From contig CAJNOI010000022.1 of assembly GCA_905250115.1 (NCBI GenBank), positions 372,001-436,000 of the forward strand: DNA of 64,000 nt, in the 5' to 3' direction. The first letter of the stretch is position 1; each line of letters begins with the position of its first letter. The notes beneath the pieces were generated by a model. That model was not told where the DNA came from, searched no databases, and saw only the letters and a program-made list of their open reading frames with translations. The translations under genes and the position numbers were made by a program. The DNA comes from Adineta steineri. Lineage: Eukaryota > Rotifera > Eurotatoria > Adinetida > Adinetidae. Below are positions 9,200 to 22,245 of this stretch, one piece after another.

Positions 9200-12100
9200 A
9201 CGTTATACCTATCCTATTCACCCACATATCCTCAAGATGTTATTCGTCTTCACATAAAATCTCGTTATGAATATATTATTTTAGAAGAAAATAAACTAAA
9301 TGATTTAATTATATTTGATTTACCTTCATTTAATTATTAAAGGAAAACTGAAGAACAATATTTATTTATTGAAGGTCAAATTCAAAAAAACATTTTGTTT
9401 TTCTTTATAGATATCTTCCACTTATAATTATCATTATTAATTAATTCATTTCAAACAAATCAACAACAACAAACAGATAACGATACATCTTGAAATGAAC
9501 CAAGTTTTCTTTCATCGATTTTACAAAAATATGGCGAACATTCAATTAAATGTAAAACGGATTTTACATTAAATGCTCCACAAATACTTATTCTAATTGA
9601 TTTGGCAAAATTAAAAATGAATGCAGATTCTAGTGATAACAGAAATTCTTCATCTATTAAACAACATTGAATTACATTAGATAAATTTTCAGCGAATCGT
9701 TTTATTTATAGTGATAAAAATGAATTAATTAATAAAATGATTTTATTAAAATATTTATCATTTGTAACATTAATTAATCGTCCTTAAAATTCACAAAATG
9801 AGTCCGGTGAAGTTAATAATTATGCATTTATTGATCAAATTTTTAATGAAAATCTTGTTTTATGAAATTACAAAAATTGATAATACTCAACAAGAAGAAG
9901 AAGAACAAATTGAAATTAAAGATATAAAATCATCAAAACGTATTTCGAAAAAATAAGATGTACAAGCAAATACAATGTTTATGAAACAATAATTATATAA
10001 CTCGAGATGAAAACTCTAAATTTCTTTATTTAATAATTCAATTAATTGAAATATATTGTAATTTATTATCAAATTCAACATTTATTATTACATGCTGTTT
10101 GAAAAAAACAATTTCACGTTTTATTCACAAACATATTAATGTTCAACAAAATACATCAATATTTAACATGAATCTTCAATTTAACAAAAATCTAATAGAC
10201 TAAGGTAGAATTTTTTTAGTTTAAAATATTTTTATTTTTTAATTAGTTAATGGTCAATCAGAAAATTTTTGTACTTGTATAAGTCTAGACATGCAAAATA
10301 AATTATTAATGTATTTAATAATTTTATTTATTTATTTTCCATTAGATTCATCTTAACATTCTGTTTCATCTGACATAAAAATAAGAATTCAATTTATTCT
10401 CTTTCTTATAGAGAAGAGTTGCACTTCATAATATAAATGGTCATCTTGTTCATGTAAATGAAAATAATTGTTTGATTTTTTAAATAAAATCTTGTATTTT
10501 AGCATACGGATGATGAACCATGTCTAATAGCTTTTTGTGAATGACTTTGCTTTGAAACGACAACTGATCTTGATGAAACAAAATTACAAGTATTTTTTCT
10601 ACCAATTAATGTTTATGTCGAAGATTCGATTGTTGTAAGTATATTTAAAAATTGATTGGAATTTTTAAACATTCACTGCATGCTACAAAGCAGAAATGTA
10701 ACTTTTATCTGAACCGATCAAACCAGCTTATCTATTGTTAAATGTCAGAAAACTAATTAGCTCCATTGGCTAGTAGTTAGTAATGCTTTCGTTTTAAGAA
10801 TTTTTGAATAAGATTATTTGAGAAAAATATTTATGATTTCAAAAACTCTTGATTACACATCTACTAACAAACAGATAAGTCCAAACAATGATATTCAAGT
10901 GTTTATCTCATCATGGTATGTTTTTCAAATTTACTTAGTTATTAAAATTGTCTAAAGACTAAGTCATTTAAGTGAGATTATCGAATTTCAACATGCTAAG
11001 CTATTACTTCTGATTTGTATCTTGATCTTACTAATTAAATAAATATAAATGATATATGTATCGATCTCTGAATAACTCTAACACTTCTTTTCTTTTTCAT
11101 CTGGAGAAATAAAGCAGATCAACATTTATCTACTGGATGTTCTCAATTATCTGGTTCAATTATTCATGGTCATGCAATACTTTCACATGAAGGCTTACCA
11201 CCTGAACGTGAAACACTTGAATATGCTTGACAAATGAAAATTATACTTGGTAGTATCTCAACTCGTTTAACAACGATTCAGGTAAGAAATTAAAAACAAA
11301 AAAAAATTTTTTTTTGTAAATAATATTATTCTATTGTTTTCAGTTAGAAAAAACCTTGGGTCTTGTTAAAAATTTTTATTTACAAATAATGGAAGATGAA
11401 TATACTCTTACTCGTTCATCATATATTGATCAAGCAAAATGGATTGAAAAACTTAAATATGATGTACTTAGATTTAGTTTAGATTCAATTGATCTTAATC
11501 TCATTGAAGTTGGAAATGCTATTAATGTTCAAGTAAAAAATATTCTATTTATTTCTTCATCGTTCATAATTTTCTTGTTTTAGATAGCACCTATTCGTCT
11601 ATATATGTGTAATATGCATACGTCATTATTTAATGAAAGTTTAACTTTAAAAGTTGGTACAATACAAACTCGACAATTATTACGTCTTTATCCTGGGTTA
11701 TGGTTAGAAGCTGGTTCGAAAAGTGTTCCTGAATTATGTATTAATGCAAAATTTGAATGTCAACCACCAACGCCAGCTGCGATTAATGAACAATTAGACT
11801 TTCTTCGTCGACATGATCAACATTCACAACGACTTCATTTTCTTTATAATCTTAAATCTCAACAAACATCAAATATTCCAACGATATTAATAAATTTAAA
11901 ACGTCCATCTTATGTTGGTTTAGCAACAAATTCTAATATATTATCATGTGCATGTGTTAGTGGTTCAACAAATTATTATACACTTGTACAAGGTGATCAG
12001 TTGTTTAAAAGTTCATTTCGTCTTAGTGAACAATCATCATCTGGTCGTTCATTATTTCATCCGGAGTTACATATTTTGCATTCACATTTTATATTTGAAC

Positions 12101-15100
12101 ATGTTAATCGATTTCATGATGAATTAGATGATGAAGAAATTTTTTATCCATTTGATTTTTGTGGACAACAAAAACAATCTAATGAACAACATCAAAATAT
12201 AAATGATGATCCGTTACAACGTAATGTATCTACAGATTTATATTCATTATCACATGCTAATTTATTAAGAAATTTAAAACATAAATCAGTTATTGAATGA
12301 AATGAACATAAACGTTCATCATCATCAATACCATTAAATAATATAAATATGGTTTCATCACCATCACCACAAACACCAGGAAGTGATGATTATTTAACAC
12401 CTAATGAACATTTATCATTAGCAAGTGCAAGTCAAATAAGTTTAACTTCAACTTTAAATAATACAAATAATAATATGGAATCATAATCAATATCATCATT
12501 AACTATAATGCAACAACAATCATAAATTTTATCATTATCAAGACATTCAGATTTAAATCTATTTTTAACATCAATCGGTAATAAATAAAATCTATCAACA
12601 AATTCATCACGTTCATCATCAATTGATTCATTAACAGCTCTAGAAGAAATACTACAAAGACAACAAACAAGAAATAGTTGAGCATTTCTACCTCGAAAAG
12701 TATGTATATCATTTGAAAGAAAAATCAATCATATTTTTTTTTTGTTCTGAGATATTAGATTTATTTTATTCAGTGAGATAATCGTAACTACAAAAATCGA
12801 CATCACTTATTTTTTCTTCTATTTTATATACTAACTAACTTTGAGCTACTTATTTTATGTAGGAAACAAACTAGACTGATAGATTTCGATTTTAAGCCTT
12901 TCAAAAAAGAATTATCTCGGTTTCTTCAATTCATATTATACATAGTTAAATACATTAAAAAATTATATTCAGATTTTTCAAATAATAAGAATTGAATGAT
13001 TTGTGTGAAGATGAGATATAATAGAAATCTTTCTATCTTTTAGGGAACTTCATCAAACATGGAATATAATACTGTACCACAACCATCTCTTCCTAGTTCT
13101 TTATGGATAAGTTTACGTATTCAAATGAAAATGCCTATAACAAAATCGACTCTTTTATGTACAACATACATTCGTTATTTATCTCATTACCGTTCTTCAA
13201 CATGGTCCAATATCGCTACATTTCCATCAAATATTCAGTAAGATAAAATTGATCATCGGCCAATACTTGATTTTAATTGTGTATCTCAAGGTTTTTCTTA
13301 CTTATATTTAACTAAAATGGCTCCATCTTCTCAATCATTTACTACTCCATTATCTCGACAACCACTATCTCACCAACAACAACATCAAATTGTCGATCAC
13401 GTCTTTCAATTGCTCAAACAATGTCACCAGTGAATGCATCAAATATAATTGCTACAGAAAGAGAAGTATGTCTTCGATTTTATTGTAGGATTTAATACTG
13501 TTTTAACACCACTTATGCTTGAATATTTAACAACATATATTGAAAAATGGAAAACATGATATTGTTACAAGGTCATTATTTGCACTTTCATATAAACAAA
13601 TACAAATGGAAACGATTTTATCTAATCGTGATCAATCAACAGCTGTTATTTTTAAAATTTTATTAATAACAGGACAATTTCGTTGATTTAAAAACGTTAA
13701 TATTCATGCTATACAATCACAACGTTGTCGATTACAATTTCGTTTACCAAATCATATACAAACACATTTATCACTTGGTAATAATAAAAAAAATGTCGGA
13801 TTTGTTATGAATGAATTTGGTTTACAACGCCTATGCTTTAAATTAATTAATAATGCAGCTAAACAACAACAACAACGAATACATATTTTACCAATAATCA
13901 TACAAATTGATGAAATATAAACAACAAGAGCTTCATCAAAACATAAATTAAAAAGAAAACAGTCAACTGATGTAAGTTAAAAGAAATAATCAGAGCATTA
14001 CATAACTAGATTATTCACTCACTCATCGCCTGAAAAAAATCAAACAAACATGTTGTTTTTGTAGTAAAGTTACGTAAGCTTTCCCATTAGATAGACGAGG
14101 TAGTATTTCTGATCTGAATTGTTTAGGACATTTTGATATATTAGAACTTCGTAATAATACTCATAAAACTGAAAAAAAGTAGAAGATAAGATAGTGATCA
14201 TAATATGATGTGTGATCAAGAAAGACATTTTATTTTATATCTTTAGCCATTATTAGCATATCCATCGACAATAAATTCACCTGTAAACATTCCACCGGCT
14301 ACTACTACAACTAATTCTTCAGTCGTTCCAATATTATCTAGTCCATCATCAAGTAGTGTATTTGATGGTTCAATTGCTCATGTTTGGATATCATTTCCTG
14401 AACCTCTACATCATACATATTCAACATCGAATTCTTCCAAACGATCACGTACAAGTACAACTAGTGCAAAACAAACTACTACAGCACCTAAAACATTTTT
14501 TTCATATACACTTTATGACTGGAATTTTCTTTCAGCATTGTCATCAACGGTTCTGGGTTGGGTTTGTGTTATTAATCGTTTACAAAAACTAGTAGAAAAA
14601 TTTCTTCGTAAACGTGAAAAACGTCTTGATGCTGTGCTAGCTTATTTACTTGTTGAAACTAAACCTGTATCAACTTTATCACAAAGTAAACTTTATGATT
14701 TATTAACTCCAAAAACAAAATATCTTCTTTCACATCCTGTTTGTCAACTGGTTACTGAACTTCGTAAACAATTCAATCGTAATACTCAGATTAATATGAA
14801 TCTTCAACCAAATATTATACCAGATTTACAATTACTTAAACAAGGTATACGTATATCATGTCGTGAATGGGCTCAAACAATTAAACCACAATCACATAAA
14901 AGTATTTTTCAACGACCTTCATCATCAACAACAACATCACCTATTAATAGTATATTAACAACAACTAGTAATGATCAAGAACAACCATCAGCTGTTGTAC
15001 GAGCACCAACAATGATTGATCATGTTCAACATTTAATTGAACATGAATTTGTTACAGCTCATCCACGTCATCCAACACATATACCAACTAATAACAAGAT

Positions 15101-15860
15101 GGATGTGATATTTCAAAAATAAATGGTTCAGCTATTCGAAGACGTACAATAGTACAAAATACACGATCAAATACAAAGAATAAATATACAACGATTGAAA
15201 TTAATAATGATTTATCTGAAGGAGATGGTCAACGTGCATCAAGTTTTCTAGGTAAAACTTATTTTAAATTCAAATTATTAATTTAGTTTTTTTTATTAAA
15301 GCGGATGCTATGCGACGTTTTGAACCAACAGTTAATGTAAGCAATACAAATGGTAGCAAACGTTTAAGTACTGATCATGATGAATCAGATTTTGAAGTTA
15401 ATACAAGTGGTATACGATTAAATGATAGTAATCATGATAATGAAGCAATTAATTTATTATACTGATATTACACGTGAACCTTGCTTCAGCACAAATTAAA
15501 CGATCTGATGTTAAAATTTTACCAAGTGAATCTCAATTATTAATCAATCATTCTCCATTATCACCATCATCAGTTGTTCAATTTCGTTTATCACATATTT
15601 ATTAATCAATAGTAAATACATCAAATGAATTATCAATACTTTCCGTAACTAATTTAAGTATTCAAAGTGTTTGTAGACAATCACTTGAATATGGTCAGTT
15701 ACATCCTGCTGATGTATAAGCTGGTATTCATGTTCAACTTGTACAACAAGAACTAAATTTATCATTTATACGTTTTGTGTATCAATTTTATACAGTTGTT
15801 GGTAATGCACTTGAATATACAAGTATTGATGAAATAACAAAATCAGATATAAATACTCTG
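9200..15860 (+). pseudogene. BLTP1 / KIAA1109 / tweek bridge-like lipid-transfer protein, degraded and truncated at both ends
   Basis: BLTP1 is a very large tube-forming protein that moves lipids between membranes at contact sites. Recognisable pieces in order: YPQDVIRLHIKSRYEYIILE near 9,220; SSILQKYGEHSIKC near 9,515; a block near 11,110-11,280 with SIIHGHAILSHEGLP and LEYA-stop-QMK, where the family has LEYAW; 11,356-12,300 with GLWLEAGS and FLRRHDQHSQRLHFLY, matching the YWLEAGS..FLETHDARTKRLWFL region; 13,059-13,980; 14,240-15,240 with RLDAVLAYLLVETKP and HPVCQLVTELRK; and 15,300-15,850 ending HVQLVQQELNLSFIRFVYQF. At least 16 in-frame stops occur, for example TGA 9491, 9668, 10542, 11228, 12298, 12679 and 13684, and TAA 9338, 9785, 12484, 12523, 12586, 13918, 15603 and 15717. 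There are also frameshifts, for example near 9,865 and 15,462. The N-terminal part and the final C-terminal part are missing. Confidence 0.78.
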
Positions 15861-15867
15861 AAAAAAC

Positions 15868-15914
15868 GGAGTTTTGCCGAACCTTTTTGAGGGTTCGGTA
15901 AAACTCCTTTTTTT
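15868..15914. terminator. Terminator-like hairpin with flanking A and T tracts
   Basis: A 16-base stem (GGAGTTTTGCCGAACC pairing with GGTTCGGTAAAACTCC, one G.T pair) encloses an 8-base loop and is followed directly by seven Ts. On the other side it is preceded by six As, so it has the form of a bidirectional bacterial intrinsic terminator. In a eukaryotic context it could equally be part of a small inverted-repeat element. It lies exactly where similarity to BLTP1 stops. Confidence 0.5.
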
Positions 15915-16128
15915 CTTAATAGCGACGGGTTTTTTATGGATTGCGGTAGCTCGAAAACCTTTGTCCGGAGACTCTTAACCAGTTTCCAATAGTAACAAAT
16001 TCGGAAACCCTTACTGAGTTTCCAAGAATATCCATTTTTTTTAAAGTTCTCGATTTTTGAATTTCTTGACATAATATCGAATAAATACAATGTGCATTTT
16101 TAGGGCTCTTTAGATAATTTCTATAGAT
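15915..16128. other. Junction sequence with small inverted repeats
   Basis: Separates the BLTP1 remnant from the hydrolase gene. It contains short hairpins, for example GGAAAC..GTTTCC near 16,015. No coding sequence recognised. Confidence 0.35.
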
Positions 16129-17124
16129 ATGCGGCCTTTCTTTCGATGGTTGGTACCAATACACAAATACTCTACTCGTTTTATGTCTAAATATGGCAGA
16201 ACACCCATTAGTAAAACTATTGACTTACTCGATCGGCCTTTTGTGTCGCATTCAGGAGTTGTTACTCGCGGCTCTCTTCGACTCCATTATTGCGAATGGC
16301 AAGGCGCAAAACCGACGGTGCTTTTTTGTCATGCAGCCTCATTTCATGCTCGATGCTATGATTCGATTATTGAACAAGCTTTGCCTACATCAAATGTTAT
16401 CTCTCTCGATTTGCGAGGTCATGGTCGTTCTCAGAAACATCCAAGCCCGTACTTCTCTCGCTGGTTTGGTGAGGATCTAGCTGATTTTATTCAAAGGCTC
16501 GGCCTTAAAAATATTGTTGGTGTGGGACATTCGGTAGGTGGCTATTCTTTGGTACTAGCCGCAAGTAAGCTGCTACAAAAAAGCGAAAAATCAAGATTCC
16601 GTTCGTTACTTCTTCTCGATCCAGCTATTTGCCCACATGACATGTATGGACATGAAAATTCTCAATTTTATAAGAACGTAATAGTTACATTCGAACCGCA
16701 TCTTCGACGTAAAGCTCAATGGTTGTCTATTGAAGATATGATACAATACATGACTAAACGAGAGCCATTTTCGCGTTGGCCCAGTGCAGTTCTTCGTGAT
16801 TATTGTTCATATGCCATCGACAATAAAAACCGCCTTTTGTGCTCACCAGACACTGAAGTATCGATATATACTAACTGCATGCATGAGTCAGCTAAAATCT
16901 ATAACGATATTAAGCATGCTAACGATCTCAATGGCATTGCAATTCATGTTGTTCGCTGTTCGAAACCGTGCGTCGCTCCAATAACCATGGACGCTTCCTT
17001 TACAGCACCAACGCTTGCAAAGTGCTTTACACAGGCTCATGACACAGTATTGGATAATACGAATCACTTATTCCCAATGGAAAAACCACATCTAGTTGTT
17101 AAGCTACTGAAAGACATGGTTTGA
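16129..17124 (+). CDS. Alpha/beta hydrolase, intronless, probably horizontally acquired
   Basis: A 331-codon single-exon frame for an alpha/beta-fold hydrolase. Visible features: an oxyanion-hole region at about residues 66-72 (LFCHAASF), the strand and helix with DLRGHGRS at about 94-101, the nucleophile elbow GHSVGG with Ser135, and the C-terminal histidine region TNHLFPMEKP with His313. Asp288 and Asp164 are candidates for the acid. No signal peptide is obvious. Unlike its neighbours it has no intron, uses more GC-rich codons, and sits between the BLTP1 break and the NRPS. An esterase, epoxide-hydrolase-like enzyme or editing (type II) thioesterase for the NRPS are all possible; the sequence does not decide. 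The ATG at 16129 is chosen as the first in frame, and the residues before about 35 may not belong to the core fold. Confidence 0.8.
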   Translation: MRPFFRWLVPIHKYSTRFMSKYGRTPISKTIDLLDRPFVSHSGVVTRGSLRLHYCEWQGAKPTVLFCHAASFHARCYDSIIEQALPTSNVISLDLRGHGRSQKHPSPYFSRWFGEDLADFIQRLGLKNIVGVGHSVGGYSLVLAASKLLQKSEKSRFRSLLLLDPAICPHDMYGHENSQFYKNVIVTFEPHLRRKAQWLSIEDMIQYMTKREPFSRWPSAVLRDYCSYAIDNKNRLLCSPDTEVSIYTNCMHESAKIYNDIKHANDLNGIAIHVVRCSKPCVAPITMDASFTAPTLAKCFTQAHDTVLDNTNHLFPMEKPHLVVKLLKDMV

Positions 17125-17811
17125 ATTGATATTGCCACGTATAAATACGATTGCAATAGTCTGCGCTTTGTAGTCTTGACTCACAATACATTTAAATTGG
17201 ATGTGCACCGGTTTCAGTAGACTGGTCACTCAGTCCGACTCGGTACTAAACCATCTGATTTTTCATTCATTTATGGACCATTAATATTGTCTTTTTAGAA
17301 TCTGTATTGATTAATCGATTTTTAGTGTCTTGAGAAGTTTTTAAGGCTGAGGTACGCCTCAAGAATCGAAAAGTAACCAATTTACCTAAAACAACAATTT
17401 TATTGCTTAATTATCTTTAATTTGACTTAAAAATAACATTTCAGACATTTCGAACTTAATAAGCACTATCAAAATTATTCTTTTGCGAAATTGATTTATT
17501 GCACACCTCCTTTTTACAGTAGTTGGGCGTAAGTGTTGTAGGAATAACCTGAAAATTTTAGCTCAAATGGCCGAGCCATTCCTGAGATATTCTAGAACAA
17601 GATCAAAAATTAATTCTATTAGATAGTAGAAATCAAGTCGTTGAAAATTTCTTAGATATTTTTCTATTTTCAAGTCAAGAAAATAGAAAAAATCCTAACT
17701 CTCTTACACGTTTGAGATCCCTTTTATGAAATGAGACTGTTTGTATGAATCTTTTTGTCTAGTATTTTAGATTAAGCTTCCAATTTTAATTTTCAACATA
17801 ATAATTAAAAT
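17125..17811. other. Spacer upstream of the NRPS
   Basis: AT-rich, no recognised frame. It would contain the NRPS promoter and 5' UTR. No clear core promoter motif can be singled out. Confidence 0.45.
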
Positions 17812-20800
17812 ATGACAACATCATGCTATGCGATACGTAATTTATTTAATATTGCTCGACTATACCCCCAGAAGGTCGCAATAGTGCTTGACGATCAAGT
17901 ATGGACTTATAGCGAGTTGATTATGCAAGTACAACGTGTTGTACATCAATTACATCACTTAGGTGTAGTTCAAGGTCAAATAATCTATCAATTTGTAGAA
18001 CGAAGTTTTGAAATGATATGTGGCTTTTTTGGCATCATGTATATAGGTGGAGTGTATTGTCCACTAAATCCAACACTACCACCTGGCCGTCTCAATATAA
18101 TTCTCGGACAAATGCAAGGTCAATATGTTTTAGTACATGAGAAAACACTTAATCAATTTCCAATAACAGCCGTTCAGTATGTTATTGTATTGGATAATAT
18201 TCTTCTTCCATTGTTGGATATCGAAGACGCGGATGATCTTCCAATTTCAAGGGAGTACGATGCTGCATTCATCATTCTTACTTCAGGTACTACTGGACGA
18301 CCAAAAGCAGTTGTTCATACACATAAAAGTTTTTCGGCTATTATTACTGCATTTATTCAATGGAACGTCGGTATATATACTGCTCGAGATCACGTTCTTC
18401 AAGTTGCTGCAAGTTCATGGATCACACATACTTGGGAAATCTCATCGCCATTAGTCGTTGGCGGTACTCTTGTGCTTCTGCGACAAGGTGGTCACTTAGA
18501 TATGGCCTATTTTTCTCAAACTCTAATACATCAACAAATAACGACATTAATAACAGGATCTACAATAATTCGAGCTCTCACTAATTATATTGAAAATAGC
18601 CAGCAAACGAAAACATTCGATACCGTGCGCCACCTGTGTACTGGAGGTAATGATAAACTTTTGATCTATTTTTGACATCTTAGTTCTTACTCATTTTGCA
18701 TAACTTAGGCGAAGCAATGAAGCCACAACAATGGATTCAATTTGTTAATTTGTTAAGTTCTTCCAATGTTCAACTTTGTGTTATATATGGTATGTCTGAA
18801 AGTGGTGGAGTTCTCGGATGTCGATTGCTAAATATCAAAGATACAGATATTCCTATTGGGTATCTATTCCCTACTATTCAATGTTTGCTAATCGATGACG
18901 ATGGCAAAATTGTTACTGTTACAGATAATTCAAATCAAATTGGTCAAATTCATATAGGAGGTAAGTAGCATCCATTTTAATCATTTTTTTTATAGTATGT
19001 ATTTTTTACAAGGACCAACTTTGTTTAACGGCTATTTAAATGATCCTGAACTTACCGCCAGCAAGTTTACAACCATAAACAATCAAATTCATTTTAAAAC
19101 AGGTGATTTAGCTCGATATAATATACAAGGTGAGCTTGTTTATGTTGGACGTGCTGATTTTCAAATTAAAGTACGAGGTCAACGAGTTGAAACAACTGAA
19201 ATTGAAAACACAATTACCAATTCGTATCCTGATAAGATCTCCGACTGTGTTGTTACTAAACTGGCACAAAATGATAACCTACTTGTTGCATATGTGGTGT
19301 CAAAAGACTCCGAGCTCGACACTGAACAAATTCGAAATTATTGCAATAAACATTTATATCAACACATGATACCATCTATTTTTGTCTTCTTGGAACAGTT
19401 ACCTGTAAATGTGAATGGAAAGCTCGATCGGCAGCGTCTTCCTATACCTGATATCTCGGTTCTATCGACTAATGCTACTGGTCGTCAAGATATAGAACCG
19501 AAAAATGAATTGGAAACGCTCGTTCATTCGGTATGGTGTAAGGTTCTTGATTGTAATCGAATCTCGACGCTAACAAACTTTTTCAGCATTGGTGGTCATT
19601 CTCTCCTATTTATTCAAATCTATCAGTATTATCGAACGTTATTTAATTTTGATAATGAAACAATAAATACTCGATTATTCTTTGAACATAATACCATAGC
19701 CGAACATGCAAAACTACTAGAAAATATTAAGATCAATAATATACAAGCAAAACAATGGCAGACACTACACATTAATCAATGTAAGCCATACAAAAACATT
19801 CTGCATCAGGATACAATATTTTTCTTCTAATTTATAGGTATTGCATCATTTGCTCAACAACGGATATTTCTTGATGAGAAAATGCGTTTTTCGGGAGAAA
19901 CTGCCATTTACAATGAGCTGGTTGTTCTACAAGTTACAAAAGGTTCATTATCAATGAATCGTTTATTACAAGCACTTCACTGTGTCTTAAGCAAACATAA
20001 GATATTAAGAACATCTCTTGTTTTCAGCAACGATGATAGTACTTTAAAACAATCTATTACTGATAAACATCTGACATGTACACTGGCTGCCGATCAAACA
20101 TTCAAAAGTGAAACTGAACTTCACAACATTATCTCACAAATAAATACTAATCCTAATTTGTTCGATTTACCAAGTGGGCGTGTTTTTTATTGTCAAATTC
20201 TCAGACGACAGATGATACCTGATGAAAATCATGATAAGGAAATGATTGCAAATTCTGATGTTCTCGTTATCGGCTTTCATCATGTTGCAATTGATCAATC
20301 AAGTGTCTCAATTTTTTTAAATGACCTATGTAATACTTACAATAGTAATATGGCGGGGTTAGATGATGAAGAATCATTACAATATATTGATTATAGTGTT
20401 CATGAGCGTCTAATCGATATGACACCATCACGTGAGTTTTGGCGTTCTCAACTGAATGGATACAATCAAGAGTGTCGACTGTTACTACCAGTTGATCGGC
20501 ATTTCTTATATAGTGATCAACGATCTGGATATGCTTCCATTGCTCATATCTCACTTGATAATGAGATTTCAACATCATTTCTCAATTATGCATCTTCCCA
20601 TCAAGTCACACCATTTCAACTATGTCTAGCTACATTCTATGCATTTCTTTTCAAGCTAACATATCGACAAAATGATTTGTGCATTTCTTGTCTCAATGCA
20701 AATCGATACAGAGCTGAATTACAAAATATGGTTGGAATGTTTGTTTCGACATTACCGTATCGTATTCAAATGGATTCTGACTGTTCATTTGATGAACTTG

Positions 20801-21292
20801 TTGAATATGTACGAGAAAAATGTTTATCAATTCTTGAACATTCTCATTATCCATTACAACACATTCTTACTGACTCTCAACTTAAACAGTCAAACGTTCC
20901 TTTTCTTGAAACAGCGCTCAATTTTATCACTCTCTCCGAAAAGAGCCAATGGTCTATTGACACAGCAATGTTGAAGCAATTACCAACACAAGAATCATAT
21001 GGTGCTGCTAAATTTGATTTTGGGCTGACTAGTCTTTATAACCCAACATCTAATGATAGTAAACTATCATTTTGTCTAACCTGCTCGCGTGATCTGTTTG
21101 ATCAGACAACAGCTATAATCGTAGCTCAAAGATTAAAACATCTTGTCGATCAACTTTTTTCATTAAAACCAATTTTCGGTGAAATTGGTCCAACATTTAC
21201 ATCTATATCGAAACTTAGCTTGATTCTACCGGCAGAAGCTCGAGAAATCGAAGATGTGATCTTTTGTCGACAACAGAATATTGTCAATGACG
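17812..21292 (+). CDS. NRPS part 1: loading adenylation domain A1, carrier PCP1, condensation domain C1
   Basis: The gene opens directly with an adenylation domain, with no N-terminal condensation domain, so this is probably the loading module. A-domain cores are clear: A3 LTSGTTGRPKAV, A5 IYGMSESGG, A7 TGDLARY, A8 GRADFQIKVRGQRVE and A10 NGKLDRQRLP with the catalytic Lys. The A4 region reads SSWITHTWE, so the Asp that normally binds the alpha-amino group is replaced. The substrate may therefore not be a standard alpha-amino acid. The carrier domain has the phosphopantetheine serine in IGGHSLL (about 19,590). C1 (19838-21292) has the active-site motif as FHHVAIDQSS: both His and the Asp are kept and the usual Gly is Gln. 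It ends in the LSLILPAEAREIE linker. Introns at 18647, 18961, 19781 and 21293 join in phase. Confidence 0.88.
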
Positions 21293-22245
21293 GTAAGTTT
21301 GTATAATTCTTTTCTCCTATATTTTTGTTTATAAAGAAACAGATAATCCGTGATGAATAATCTGTAAAATGACAAGAAAATCTTGTTTTATGAATATGAA
21401 GCATGTCACCACATCTGATATAATCAAGATTCACGTTAGTTGTGAAGTTTTTGAGTATGATAGTAAACCTTTGATTAGCCGACACAATTAACATAAGGTC
21501 TTACCTTATGACATATATAACCTACCATCATGGATTATTGTATGTTGGTTGCTTACCAAGTTTCTCTTCGTCCTCCTTTTCTATGAACCACGAATTAGAA
21601 ATGCTTCTAAGATAAATGCAAAAACTAGAACCAATCTCTCTTTTCATTCTGAGGTCTGCTCTTTCCTCCACGAATATTATCGATATTATAACGAGCATAG
21701 TGTAAAATATGAAACTTAGTGAATATATCTAAAAATCGATCGAGAAAACTCATTACTTTATGAGCGAACTGAAAAGATCCATGAAATATACGCGTTTTAA
21801 TTTAAGCATGTCTGATGAATCGAAGACATTAAGATAGATTTCAACTTATTTATTAAATATGTTTTTCTGTTAGTAATCACAATTATTTTGTGTTTTACAT
21901 CTTAGATTCAGAGACTTAATTAATAGCTTTCTCCCTTGTCTTCCATAAATTCTCATAAAAATTAATATGCTAAATATTAACACTTCTGATCCAATTCATA
22001 CTTTAAAAACGATGTTAAACTTTAATGATATTGTTAATATAAATAATTTCCGATAGTCTGATCTCACTGTGTTTGTGATTTTCCAAGCTTAGCTGATCTT
22101 CGATGTTTTTCTGCAACTTCCTATACGTTTTAAGGATTATTCCAACTGACTTAGTAACATTCTTTCATCATCATCCATCAGGACTACCGAAAGATGTAGT
22201 CATAACTTCAGTTATATCTGATTAGTATCTCATTATTAATTGCAG

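Noticed and set aside
9200..15860. A variant genetic code with TAA = Gln and TGA = Trp
   Set aside because: Intact genes in the same window end with TAA, TGA or TAG at the correct protein ends and do not use these codons internally. The BLTP1 copy also has frameshifts and missing ends.
15788..16164. Minus-strand frames overlapping the BLTP1 end and hydrolase start
   Set aside because: They read through the hairpin and junction and across two unrelated sequences. No motif, and antisense to supported reading.
17125..17811. tRNA or other structured RNA in spacers
   Set aside because: I looked for TTCGAAT-type T-arms paired with acceptor stems throughout and found no convincing cloverleaf. A dedicated tRNA scan would be needed to exclude one.
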